From Candidatus Bathyarchaeota archaeon B26-1 (GTDB lineage: Archaea > Thermoproteota > Bathyarchaeia > Bathyarchaeales > B26-1), in contig LUCD01000009.1 of the NCBI GenBank assembly GCA_001593925.1, positions 1 through 18,172 on the forward strand: DNA of 18,172 bases. The letters are read 5' to 3'. Of the stretch, positions 1 to 7,130 are shown one piece after another (within the stretch, counting starts at the first letter, position 1; each line of letters begins with the position of its first letter). The translations under genes were made by a program, and so were the position numbers. A model generated the notes under the pieces. The model saw only the letters and a list, made by a program, of their open reading frames with translations, had not been told where the DNA came from and did no database searches.

Positions 1-1901
1 TCGCCTATAGACTCATTCCTGATCAAAGCCTTAAGTATTCTTCGCATTATCTTTCCACTTCTGGTCTTCGGTAGATCATCAACGATCACTATTCTATCCG
101 GCCTTGCAGTTGGACCTATAACCTTAACTACCTGCTGCTTAAGCTCGGCTTCAAGATCCTCTGATGCCTTGTATCCGGGCTTAAGGGTTACGAAGGCCAC
201 TGGAACCTCGCCTTTAATGTCGTGGGGTGCGGCGACGACCGCGCACTCAACGACGGCGGGATGCTGGGTTATGGCATTCTCAACCTCGGCCGTTGACAAT
301 CTATGCCCAGCGACCTTCATAACATCGTCTACCCTGCCAGTTATCCTGATGTTTCCCATCTCATCATAATAGTATGCTCCATCACTCGTATAGTAGAACT
401 TCTCGCCGTAAACTCCGAAGTATTGCTTCTTGAATCTCTCGGGATCCTTATATATAGTCCTCAGCATTCCAGGTGCGAATGGAGACTTCTGAACTAGGTA
501 TCCGCCCTCCCCGATACCAGCTGATCTTCCATCCTCAGTTAAGATGTCAAATGATGTTCCCGGAAACGGTCTTCCGGCAACGGTAGGTATGAACGGTCCT
601 ATTCCGGGCAGAGAATTTATCAACGTCGCTCCAGTCTCAGTCTGCCACCAAGTATCTATTATTGGGCATCTTCCCCCGCCTACAACATTGAAGTACCACA
701 GCCATGCCTCTTCATTTATGGGCTCCCCTACGGTCGCGAGTATTCTTAGGCTGCTCAGGTCATGCTTCTTGACGTATTCGTCTCCATACTTCATTAGCAT
801 TCTAATAGCCGTCGGTGCAGTATAGAAGACGGTCACTCCATACTTCTCGATTATCTGCCACCACCTGTCAGGAGCTGGATAGTCAGGGGCCCCCTCATAT
901 ATGAGGATCGTGGCTCCATTCATTAATGGTCCATAACAGTTGTACGTGTGTCCGGTGATCCATCCGATATCAGCCGTGCACCAGAATAGGTCGTCATCGT
1001 GAAGGTCGAAGTCCCACTTCGTCGTCCAATATGCCTGAACCGCGTATCCGCCGACGTGATGCTCTATTCCCTTAGGCTTCCCGGTTGTTCCGCTGGTATA
1101 CAGTATGAAGTGCATGTCTTCGCTGTCTAGGGCTTCAGGTTCACAGTACGGCTCAGCATCCTCCATCAGCTCATGCCACCAATAGTCTCGACCTTCAACC
1201 ATGTTAACCTCATTTCCAGCCCTCTTAACAACGACTACCTTCTCTATCTTAGTTCCCTCAACGCCTACATCCGCGTTCTTCTTGAGGTCGATGAGTCTTC
1301 CCCTCCTGTAGTAGCCGTCAGCCGTAATTAGAACCTTCGCTTCAGCATCGATCATCCTCTCCCTTAAGGATTGGCCGCTGAATGCTGAGAAGACTACGCT
1401 GTGAACCGCCCCTATCCTAGCGCATGCTAGCATGGCAATCTGAACTTCCGGGATCATCGGGAGGTAAATGCCTACTCGATCTCCCTTCTTAACCCCTAAG
1501 CTCTTAAGGACGTTTGCGAACCTATTAACTTCTCTATAAAGGTCATAGTATGTCAGCGTTCTCGGCTGTTCATCTACTGGCTCGGGCTCCCAGATTATCG
1601 CAGCCTTATATCTCCTGGCAGTGTTAATGTGCCTGTCAAGTGCATTATAGGATATGTTAAGTTTCCCGCCGATGAACCACCTGTAGAATGGCGGATCCCA
1701 TCTGTAAGTTTCAGTCCACTCCTTAAACCATACTATTCCCTCCTTCGCTAGCTTCGCCCACCAAGCTACTGGATCCCTCTTGGCTTCCTCATATATCGAT
1801 TCATCGCTAACCCATGTTCTCTTCTTCATCTCCTCCGAAGGCCAGAATACGTTCTTCTTCTGAGGATCCTCAACAACCCATCGCATGGCTTTCCGATCCA
1901 T
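1..1901 (-). CDS. acs: Acetyl-CoA synthetase, AMP-forming (C-terminus cut by window edge)
   Basis: Activates acetate to acetyl-CoA through acetyl-AMP in the cytoplasm. The minus strand reads open for about 633 codons from the ATG at 1901 to the left edge; the family is usually around 640-660 residues, so only a short tail is missing. Visible ANL-superfamily motifs in order are the P-loop YTSGTTGKPKG, DTWWQTETG, whose tryptophan pair closes the acyl pocket in characterised acetyl-CoA synthetases, the hinge region ITGRVDDVMKVAGHR, and KTRSGKIMRR with the C-terminal catalytic lysine (about 45-75 on the plus strand). The start is supported by GTGAGGG (1905-1911) just upstream and a TATA box at 1946-1954. 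By eye its codon use is more A/T-rich than the genes to the right. Propionate activation cannot be excluded, but the pocket favours acetate. Confidence 0.96.
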   Translation of the reverse strand, partial: MDRKAMRWVVEDPQKKNVFWPSEEMKKRTWVSDESIYEEAKRDPVAWWAKLAKEGIVWFKEWTETYRWDPPFYRWFIGGKLNISYNALDRHINTARRYKAAIIWEPEPVDEQPRTLTYYDLYREVNRFANVLKSLGVKKGDRVGIYLPMIPEVQIAMLACARIGAVHSVVFSAFSGQSLRERMIDAEAKVLITADGYYRRGRLIDLKKNADVGVEGTKIEKVVVVKRAGNEVNMVEGRDYWWHELMEDAEPYCEPEALDSEDMHFILYTSGTTGKPKGIEHHVGGYAVQAYWTTKWDFDLHDDDLFWCTADIGWITGHTYNCYGPLMNGATILIYEGAPDYPAPDRWWQIIEKYGVTVFYTAPTAIRMLMKYGDEYVKKHDLSSLRILATVGEPINEEAWLWYFNVVGGGRCPIIDTWWQTETGATLINSLPGIGPFIPTVAGRPFPGTSFDILTEDGRSAGIGEGGYLVQKSPFAPGMLRTIYKDPERFKKQYFGVYGEKFYYTSDGAYYYDEMGNIRITGRVDDVMKVAGHRLSTAEVENAITQHPAVVECAVVAAPHDIKGEVPVAFVTLKPGYKASEDLEAELKQQVVKVIGPTARPDRIVIVDDLPKTRSGKIMRRILKALIRNESIG

Positions 1902-2081
1902 TTTCCCTCACTACGAAACTTTTTATCACAAAAAAGATTGCTAGAAATATAAACTTTTTGAAGGTCGAAGAGCAGACCAAAATTGATATGTGAGTCATCA
2001 AATTCTGAAGTGTAGCAATACATTATATGAAGTCAGCAAGCGTCATCTTATGTTGCTCATCAAATGAATATCTTCATGGGC
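1902..2081. other. Intergenic gap between acs and the polymerase relic
   Basis: No intact gene is visible. The stretch holds the acs promoter at its left end and AT-rich sequence. The 9-base word TCATCAAAT occurs at 1995-2003 and again at 2057-2065 in direct orientation; this may be chance. Short open frames here lack both a ribosome-binding site and recognisable protein sequence. Confidence 0.5.
1946..1954 (-). promoter_or_regulatory. TATA box of the acetyl-CoA synthetase gene
   Basis: Reading the minus strand, TTTATATTT lies about 45-50 bases before the acs ATG. A start site about 25 bases downstream would leave a leader of roughly 20-25 bases carrying the GTGAGGG ribosome-binding site. 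The TATA placement is seen in the sequence; the start site is inferred from typical archaeal spacing. Confidence 0.5.
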
Positions 2082-2306
2082 TTAAATGCTTGGGTAGAGA
2101 CTCTCAAAATCGACGACTACCGTGTTGAAGTATGTCCCCGGCCTCGGAGGGAACGTTAATGCTCCCGTGATCCTTCTAGGCTTCTCATTCCTCATAAGCT
2201 CACGAGCCCGCGGAATCACCGGCAAGGCTCCCAGCCTTGGAGGTTTCAATAGGCGTAGGTTAACCTTTTTCGGAGGGGTAACCGCCGCCTCACGCCTCCT
2301 TCTTCC
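2082..2306 (-). pseudogene. Family B DNA polymerase relic (motif A region)
   Basis: In the otherwise empty gap beside acs, the minus strand holds an open stretch ending in DFESLYPSI followed at once by a stop. DxxSLYPSI is polymerase motif A of family B DNA polymerases and includes the first catalytic aspartate (codon at 2109-2111). The residues before it also fit: LGALPVIPR..EL (2199-2234) and GALTFPP.PG.YFN (2124-2165) resemble the segment leading into motif A in crenarchaeal PolB1-type enzymes. There is no good start codon; a stop bounds the frame upstream at 2307-2309, and no later palm or thumb motifs follow in any frame I read. The upstream part overlaps the end of the neighbouring small gene by 17 bases. 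I call it a decayed fragment of a duplicated or replaced polymerase gene. Family recognition is firm; the subfamily is a guess. Confidence 0.8.
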
Positions 2307-2544
2307 TCAAGAACTCTGAGAGGGTTGAAGCCTCGACGATATCCTTTATTACGATCGTCTTGCCCTTCAACATCTCAAAGAGCCTCTTAACCTCGCCGCG
2401 TTCCATCTCAGCCAAGTTCACGAAGAACATCACCGCGAAGTACTGGGCGAAGAGGAACGGGTCCCTACGGATCACAAGCGGACTCTGCTCAGCAACCCTC
2501 CTGAAGGTCTCCAAGTCGTCGATCTCGAGGAACTCCCTAACCAT
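2290..2544 (-). CDS. Small helical protein of unknown function
   Basis: 84 residues, not recognised. The ATG at 2544 has a near-perfect ribosome-binding site, GGAGGTG, about 7 bases upstream, which makes this a convincing gene despite its size. The protein is acidic/basic mixed and mostly helical by composition, with a hydrophobic aromatic stretch, FLFAQYFAVMFF, near residues 31-42 and a charged C-terminal half ending LSEFLRKKEA. No signal peptide is evident; the hydrophobic run is too short for a clear membrane segment. It lies divergently from the unknown gene at 2640 and directly upstream of the polymerase relic on the same strand. Whether it was ever linked functionally to that polymerase cannot be judged from sequence. 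Confidence 0.7.
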   Translation of the reverse strand: MVREFLEIDDLETFRRVAEQSPLVIRRDPFLFAQYFAVMFFVNLAEMERGEVKRLFEMLKGKTIVIKDIVEASTLSEFLRKKEA

Positions 2545-2639
2545 GCGGACACCTCCTTTCAGCCTTTAAACCTCAACCTTTCCCGGCTTCTTGATGCTGA
2601 GAGGTTTATCCCCCAAACCCTTTGAGGCTTCTTCAATAT

Positions 2640-3050
2640 ATGGTTAGACGTTCACAGTCTCCGTCTTTCCTCGGCGAAGCGAAAAAGAAAAGTTTGAGGA
2701 GTGCAGATAATCTTCTGGGGGAACGTTTGGTCGGCAGGGTTGTTAGAGTGGGGTCTTGGGAGAAGTTCAAGCAGCTGATTATGGAGCATAGACCCGAGAG
2801 CATCGCCTACAACATAGAGCAAGGGGTTCCAGCTAGGCACCTCAAAGGCCTCAGGCTCATCTTACCGGTCAAGGGAACCCAGTACATATTCATCGACACG
2901 GCGGCTGGAGACAGGCTGAGGAAGACACGGATACCGCTACGTAAGGACGGCCTCGGTAACGCCTATATAAGTGATGGAGACGTGAGAGACTTCGTTAGGC
3001 GCGAAGTGAAGAGAAACGATCTAAAACTCTACTCTTACTGGTCCATGTAA
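2640..3050 (+). CDS. Conserved-looking basic protein of unknown function
   Basis: 136 residues from the ATG at 2640; an in-frame TTG at 2622 would add six residues but sits too close to the likely TATA element (TTTATC near 2605), so a short-leader or leaderless ATG start is preferred. The N-terminal ~25 residues are basic and probably flexible (KKKS); the rest mixes strands and helices, e.g. GLRLILPVKGTQYIFID, and ends in an aromatic tail, LYSYWSM. No catalytic motif, metal site or membrane segment was recognised. It may be an archaeal hypothetical protein of nucleic-acid-binding type, judged only from its charge. A strong hairpin follows directly after the stop. Confidence 0.65.
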   Translation: MVRRSQSPSFLGEAKKKSLRSADNLLGERLVGRVVRVGSWEKFKQLIMEHRPESIAYNIEQGVPARHLKGLRLILPVKGTQYIFIDTAAGDRLRKTRIPLRKDGLGNAYISDGDVRDFVRREVKRNDLKLYSYWSM

Positions 3051-3072
3051 GGGGCAGGTTGAGGGGCCCCTT
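3049..3072 (+). terminator. Hairpin terminator-like element
   Basis: AAGGGGC (3049-3055) pairs perfectly with GCCCCTT (3066-3072) around a 10-base loop, starting within the stop codon of the upstream gene and followed by TATATCTTT. It lies between two convergent genes, so it could act as a terminator or mRNA 3'-end structure for either strand. Archaeal termination relies mostly on T-rich tracts, so the role of the stem is an inference. Confidence 0.5.
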
Positions 3073-3125
3073 ATATCTTTCACGTTGATGCCTTCTGTTT
3101 TCTCTATGGTCTTTCTCGCATCTCC

Positions 3126-4271
3126 TCAAACTTCGTTTATTCTGGGCAGCTCCTCGAATTCTGGGGTCTCCACGAGGTATAGGTTTCCGTATCCAGACGC
3201 ATCGGTGGTGAACAGGACATGGCTTCCGTCCGGGCTGAACCTCGGATGCACGTGCACCTGCTGGATGTGGAAGCTGGAGCGGTGTATGCAGAGTGCTCGG
3301 GGGCCTTCGAGTTTCTCTCCGTTCCATCTCCAGAGCCGTACTACATCCTCTCCATCGCCTACTATCAATGAGAAGTCGTTTGAGTGGGTATGCCCGGTTT
3401 TATGTGGAAATTTGAACTCTACCCTATCGGTGTTGTCGTATCGGATCATACCGAGAAGGCTGTTTCCGTCCGGCCATCTCCCATGGTAACCTATGTGAAC
3501 GCCGTCCAAGAGCCAATATTCATGCCCAACCGCTTCTCCGTCTTCACGCGGCCGAATCATCCATGCTTCATGGGTCTCCAAGTTAAAGCCCCAAATCCTG
3601 TTATCCACCTTATCCCATGGCCCCTCATGACAGAAGGTAATTAGGTTGGGTTGCGTAGGGGAAGTATTCACATGTCCGATCCAAGTTCTCTCCTCCCAAA
3701 CCGTTTCAGCCTCGGATCCATCGGTTGCTACCATAACGATTCTGCTGAGCGGGCGGGCTTCCCACGTCTCTTTGAATCCCACGTATCCGCGTAGATAGTC
3801 GATCCTGAGACGGCTTGACAGATCCTCAAATATCCCCGCGCAGATATGCTTCCCATCAGACGTGCAGTTAAGCATAGACGGTAAGAAGCCTAGGGGCAGC
3901 TCCCACAAGGCATAGGTCTCGAGTGTGCTAAGGTCTAAAGCAATAATCCGCTGATTATACCAGAAATAAGCCTCGTCACGGACCGGATTGATGCATGTCG
4001 CTAAGAACTGCACTTCATAGGGAGGCTCCGTCGGAGCTAGATCTGTAAGCTGGGTTATCTCTCCGGTTTCTAGGTTTATGCTGAATAGATTCGTTCGGTT
4101 TTCGCGGTCAGATCCGAAAAGAAGCCTCCGATTATCATCGTACCATCCCGAGTTCGTAAAGTAGATATGATGGCTGTGACCTTTATAATTCGTCAGTTGT
4201 AGAACCTTAACTCCCGTTTTAGGATCCGTATATTCCCTCCATTCAGGAGGCCAGATGCGGCCAACATGCAT
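3126..4271 (-). CDS. ogl: Oligogalacturonate lyase, PL22 family (7-bladed beta-propeller)
   Basis: Predicted to cleave small oligogalacturonides by beta-elimination to 4,5-unsaturated uronates, a late step in pectin breakdown. About 381 residues from the ATG at 4271, matching the ~388-residue bacterial enzymes. Along its length it resembles Yersinia Ogl as I recall it: an N-terminal YTDPKTGVKVLQLT segment, TFCHEGPWDKVDNRIW, GHEYWLLDG, HTHSNDFSLIVGDG, and C-terminal QQVHVHPRFSPDG. The last holds the Q-x-x-H-x-H set that binds the catalytic Mn2+ in Ogl, and the histidine in the HTHSN segment is the likely third histidine ligand. The frame is open to an ATG at 4331, but a TATA-like AAAATATATG (about 4305-4314, minus strand) lies between the two ATGs and favours 4271. 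No signal peptide, so a cytoplasmic enzyme fed by imported oligomers. An uncharacterised substrate variant remains possible. Confidence 0.85.
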   Translation of the reverse strand: MHVGRIWPPEWREYTDPKTGVKVLQLTNYKGHSHHIYFTNSGWYDDNRRLLFGSDRENRTNLFSINLETGEITQLTDLAPTEPPYEVQFLATCINPVRDEAYFWYNQRIIALDLSTLETYALWELPLGFLPSMLNCTSDGKHICAGIFEDLSSRLRIDYLRGYVGFKETWEARPLSRIVMVATDGSEAETVWEERTWIGHVNTSPTQPNLITFCHEGPWDKVDNRIWGFNLETHEAWMIRPREDGEAVGHEYWLLDGVHIGYHGRWPDGNSLLGMIRYDNTDRVEFKFPHKTGHTHSNDFSLIVGDGEDVVRLWRWNGEKLEGPRALCIHRSSFHIQQVHVHPRFSPDGSHVLFTTDASGYGNLYLVETPEFEELPRINEV

Positions 4272-4445
4272 TTTCAGACGCCTCTCTTTTTTCTCTATCC
4301 CCTCTTCATATATTTTTGGATTCTCTTGCATTTATGGCTCTGAACTGAGAATCTCGAATTTTTCATCTTTCGTCTCAGAGAACCGCATAGAAAGGATTAA
4401 GGACCTATGAGCATATGGGATTCCACGTGTTTAGAAAGGCTGATT

Positions 4446-4787
4446 CTACCTTTTATGCCGCTCGACGATCTTCAAGACGTCGTATGCCTCTTTTTCAGTT
4501 CTGCAATGAGTTGAGATGAAGAGGCCTTCATGTTTTAGATTGGAAAGTAGGAAAGCGACCTCCTCTGGTGCGCATGAGATCTGAAGACACTTATCCGCGT
4601 CGAGAATCTTTCTGCATACATCTAACCATTCAGACATGGGTTTTGCTCCGGCTCCTGGAACCCACTGGATTCCGTCCAGCGATTCTATCTGTAATAGGCG
4701 ATCTAGATTTCCCAGCGCCATAGGACCGTCTAAATGGAATATGGAGTTATAGCATTCGGCCTGAATGTGAAGGGTTTGAATTGTGCT
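4446..4787 (-). pseudogene. Uroporphyrinogen-decarboxylase-like protein, truncated C-terminal fragment
   Basis: An open stretch of 113 codons ends at TAG 4446-4448. It carries FHLDGPMALGNLDRLL, IQWVPGAGAKPMSEWLDVC and EGLFISTHCRTEKEA, which resemble the C-terminal third of the URO-D-like family (COG0407 type) that occurs in sugar-degradation and corrinoid-methyltransfer clusters. Full proteins are about 330-380 residues. The similarity (HLDGP) begins before the only in-frame ATG (4721), and the frame is bounded upstream by TGA 4788-4790, after which the malate dehydrogenase leader begins on the other strand. This shows a 5'-deleted gene. The same frame beyond that stop (4791-4832) reads a short peptide that might be an N-terminal vestige, weakly supported. 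If the ATG at 4721 is used, a 91-residue product would be made, probably without activity. Confidence 0.7.
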
Positions 4788-4860
4788 TCAAGGACTCGTC
4801 TCCTCAACGCTCCAATTGGAATCGTTAAACATAATTTGCCTCTCTACGTTAATATCGTCT

Positions 4861-5775
4861 ATGGTCAAGGTTGCGGTTGTGGGTGTCGGTAACCTCGGGT
4901 CTTGCATAGCCTTCGAGGTGGCTAGGAGAGGCCTCGCCGACGAGCTTGTCTTGGTGGACATCCGCAGGGAACTCGCCGAGGGGAACGCTGGAGACATCGG
5001 GCAGGCTTTAGCCTTCAAGAGCAACATCGAGGTTTACGCCGGAGACTACCGAGACCTAGAAGGCTCCAGAGTGATCGTGGTTACGGCTGGGAAGCCTAGA
5101 ACGCCCGAGATGAAGTCTAGGATGGAGCTCCTAGAGGTGAACAGGAGGATAATCCGAGACGTAGCCTCCAAGATAAAGAACCTAAAGGGGGACCCCGTCA
5201 TAGTAACCCTGACGAACCCCGTCGACGTTATGAACTATCTCGTCTGGCGCTACACGGGTTTCGAGCGTAGGCGGGTGATAGGGAGCGCGGGCCAGCTCGA
5301 CTCCGCAAGGCTCAGAGTTGTTCTAAGCCGAAGGTTCAGGGTTCCAGTCCTAGAGGTTGAAGCGTACGTTATCGGGGAACACGGGGAGAACATGCTTCCC
5401 CTCTTCAGCAGGGTTAGGATCAAGGGTGAAAGCGTAACTCTAAAGCCTGAGGAGAGGCTTGAGGTTCTCAAGGAGCTGAGGGAGACCGCCCTCAACGTTA
5501 TCTCGAAGAAGGGGGCTACGATCTACGCTCCAGCCACCAACACGGCTGACCTCGTCGAGGCAGTCGTGGAGGACCAGAAGAAACTCCTCATCTGCTCGGC
5601 CGTACTCAACGGGGAGTACGGCCTAAAAGGCTTGAGCATAGGTGTTCCCGCCATAATCGGGAGACGCGGGGTCGAGGAGATAATCGAGTGGACGATGACG
5701 GGTGAGGAGGCCCAAACATTCAAGCGTGGAGCTGAGAGGCTGAAGTCGACGATCTCCTCGCTGGTAAGCCCCTAA
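4861..5775 (+). CDS. mdh: Malate dehydrogenase (LDH/MDH superfamily)
   Basis: NAD-dependent interconversion of malate and oxaloacetate. 304 residues from the ATG at 4861, which puts the Rossmann glycine motif GVGNLG near residues 8-13; the frame continues upstream to 4783 with unrelated sequence, so a leaderless ATG is preferred. Seen in order: a LVDIRRE strand end with an acidic residue favouring NAD over NADP; TAGKPRTP, with arginine at the substrate-discriminating position (glutamine in lactate dehydrogenases); the second arginine in KSRMEL; TNPVDVMNY; the LDSARLR pair that binds substrate; and GEHGE with the catalytic histidine. This set points to malate rather than lactate. It is convergent with larC, 34 bases apart. 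Its upstream region borders the URO-D-like fragment, so its promoter may be recent. Confidence 0.92.
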   Translation: MVKVAVVGVGNLGSCIAFEVARRGLADELVLVDIRRELAEGNAGDIGQALAFKSNIEVYAGDYRDLEGSRVIVVTAGKPRTPEMKSRMELLEVNRRIIRDVASKIKNLKGDPVIVTLTNPVDVMNYLVWRYTGFERRRVIGSAGQLDSARLRVVLSRRFRVPVLEVEAYVIGEHGENMLPLFSRVRIKGESVTLKPEERLEVLKELRETALNVISKKGATIYAPATNTADLVEAVVEDQKKLLICSAVLNGEYGLKGLSIGVPAIIGRRGVEEIIEWTMTGEEAQTFKRGAERLKSTISSLVSP

Positions 5776-5809
5776 ACCTCAAGGCGAGAGAGAAACCAAG
5801 TGTACATGC

Positions 5810-7054
5810 TCAACGGAGGGTTCTCCTCGCCTTCTCCTCGGCAAGCCTCAAAATCTCTTTCAAGGGTAGACCTGTCTCCTCGGAGAGCCTCCTCGCATCC
5901 TCGTACTCGGGTTTAACCTGAACTATGCGGCCTCTGGAGTCCTTGGCAACCTTGACCGAGACCGTTGCCTTCACTCCTCCAACCTCGACCTCCACCGGGA
6001 TTGATCTCCTAAGCAGGATTCTCCTCCCGCATGGGTAGACTCGGACGCCTAGGCTTCCAGTCTCCTCCATGAGGATGCGGGAAAGCCTCTCCGCGTCATC
6101 CAAGTCGGCTATAACCTTCACTATGTGGCCCGGCCTCCCCTTCTTCATGAAGGCTGGGAGTATGCTGACGTCTCTGGCGCCCTCCCTTAGAATCTTCTCA
6201 GCCACGTGGCCGACGACCTCTCCGGTAACGTCGTCGAGGTTCGTCTCGATCACTGCAACCTCGTCTCGGAGGAGACCGTAATCCAAGGGTTCGCCTACGA
6301 CGATCCTCAAGACGTTCGGCACACCCGCGAAGTCTCTCGCTCCAGCCCCATAACCCACCGCCCTAGGTTTTATGGGAGGATAAAAACTCACAGCCTCGTC
6401 CACCAAGTTGACCAAGATCGAGACGCCCGTCGGGGTTGCAAGCTCCGACTCAACGGGCCCTCCAATCATCGGGAAGCCCTTGGAACGGAGAATCTCGAGG
6501 GTTGCTGGAGCCGGGCTTGAGACGACTCCATGCGAGAACTTGAAGGCGCCGCCTCCAACAGCGACGGGGGTCGAGTAGACCTTGCCGTCGAAGAGGCCTA
6601 GACCCTCCAGAGCGACGGCTGACCCTACGATCTCGGCGGGGGTGTCGAACATGCCGGCTTCGTGGAGGTGAACCTCCCTCACAGTTGCCCCGTGGAGCTT
6701 AGCCTCCGCGCTGACGAGTGTGCGGACGGTCTTTGATGCGAAACGCTTGGCTTCCTCTCGGAGGCCAAGGTCGGCCGCCGCCTCCTCGACGACCCTTATC
6801 AGGTCTATGCCCTTCATCTCGGGCTTCTCCATCTCGGCTCTGAAGTCGACCTTCTTAGCTCGGAAGCCTCCCCTAACCACGTCTCTGATGTCAACCTCTA
6901 CCCTTCTGCACCCTTCTATGTGGTCTTTGAGGCTTTCTATGGCGTCCACAACCTTCTCTGAATCTGCTCCTAGGTCGATTAAGGCTCCCAGAAACATGTC
7001 GCCGGAGATTCCGGCGACCCTGCAATCCACGAGAGTGACGACCCCTCTGGCCAT
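5810..7054 (-). CDS. larC: LarC, nickel-pincer cofactor nickel insertase
   Basis: Inserts nickel into the pyridinium bis-thiocarboxylate mononucleotide in a CTP-dependent step, giving the nickel-pincer nucleotide of LarA-type racemases/epimerases. 414 residues from the ATG at 7054; the frame is open to 7282, but that extension runs into larB and lacks family sequence. The N-terminus DCRVAGISGDMFLGALIDLG and the C-terminal ETNLDDVTGEVVG ... MKKGRPGH are hallmarks of the family (formerly DUF111). The two halves, split by a programmed frameshift in some lactobacilli, are fused here in one frame. It is divergent from larB across a short shared promoter region. The sulfur-insertion enzyme LarE and a LarA enzyme are not in this window. 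Confidence 0.93.
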   Translation of the reverse strand: MARGVVTLVDCRVAGISGDMFLGALIDLGADSEKVVDAIESLKDHIEGCRRVEVDIRDVVRGGFRAKKVDFRAEMEKPEMKGIDLIRVVEEAAADLGLREEAKRFASKTVRTLVSAEAKLHGATVREVHLHEAGMFDTPAEIVGSAVALEGLGLFDGKVYSTPVAVGGGAFKFSHGVVSSPAPATLEILRSKGFPMIGGPVESELATPTGVSILVNLVDEAVSFYPPIKPRAVGYGAGARDFAGVPNVLRIVVGEPLDYGLLRDEVAVIETNLDDVTGEVVGHVAEKILREGARDVSILPAFMKKGRPGHIVKVIADLDDAERLSRILMEETGSLGVRVYPCGRRILLRRSIPVEVEVGGVKATVSVKVAKDSRGRIVQVKPEYEDARRLSEETGLPLKEILRLAEEKARRTLR

Positions 7055-7130
7055 GAACTTTCTCCCTTTAACCTTTTTTGTGATATTGTCTATCTCATAG
7101 ATAACGGTTTCAGTGGTGGAAGGGTTGGAC

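Noticed and set aside
2122..2319. Plus-strand frame of 65 codons in the acs-proximal gap
   Set aside because: Antisense to the polymerase relic, whose match to motif A on the minus strand explains why the region is open.
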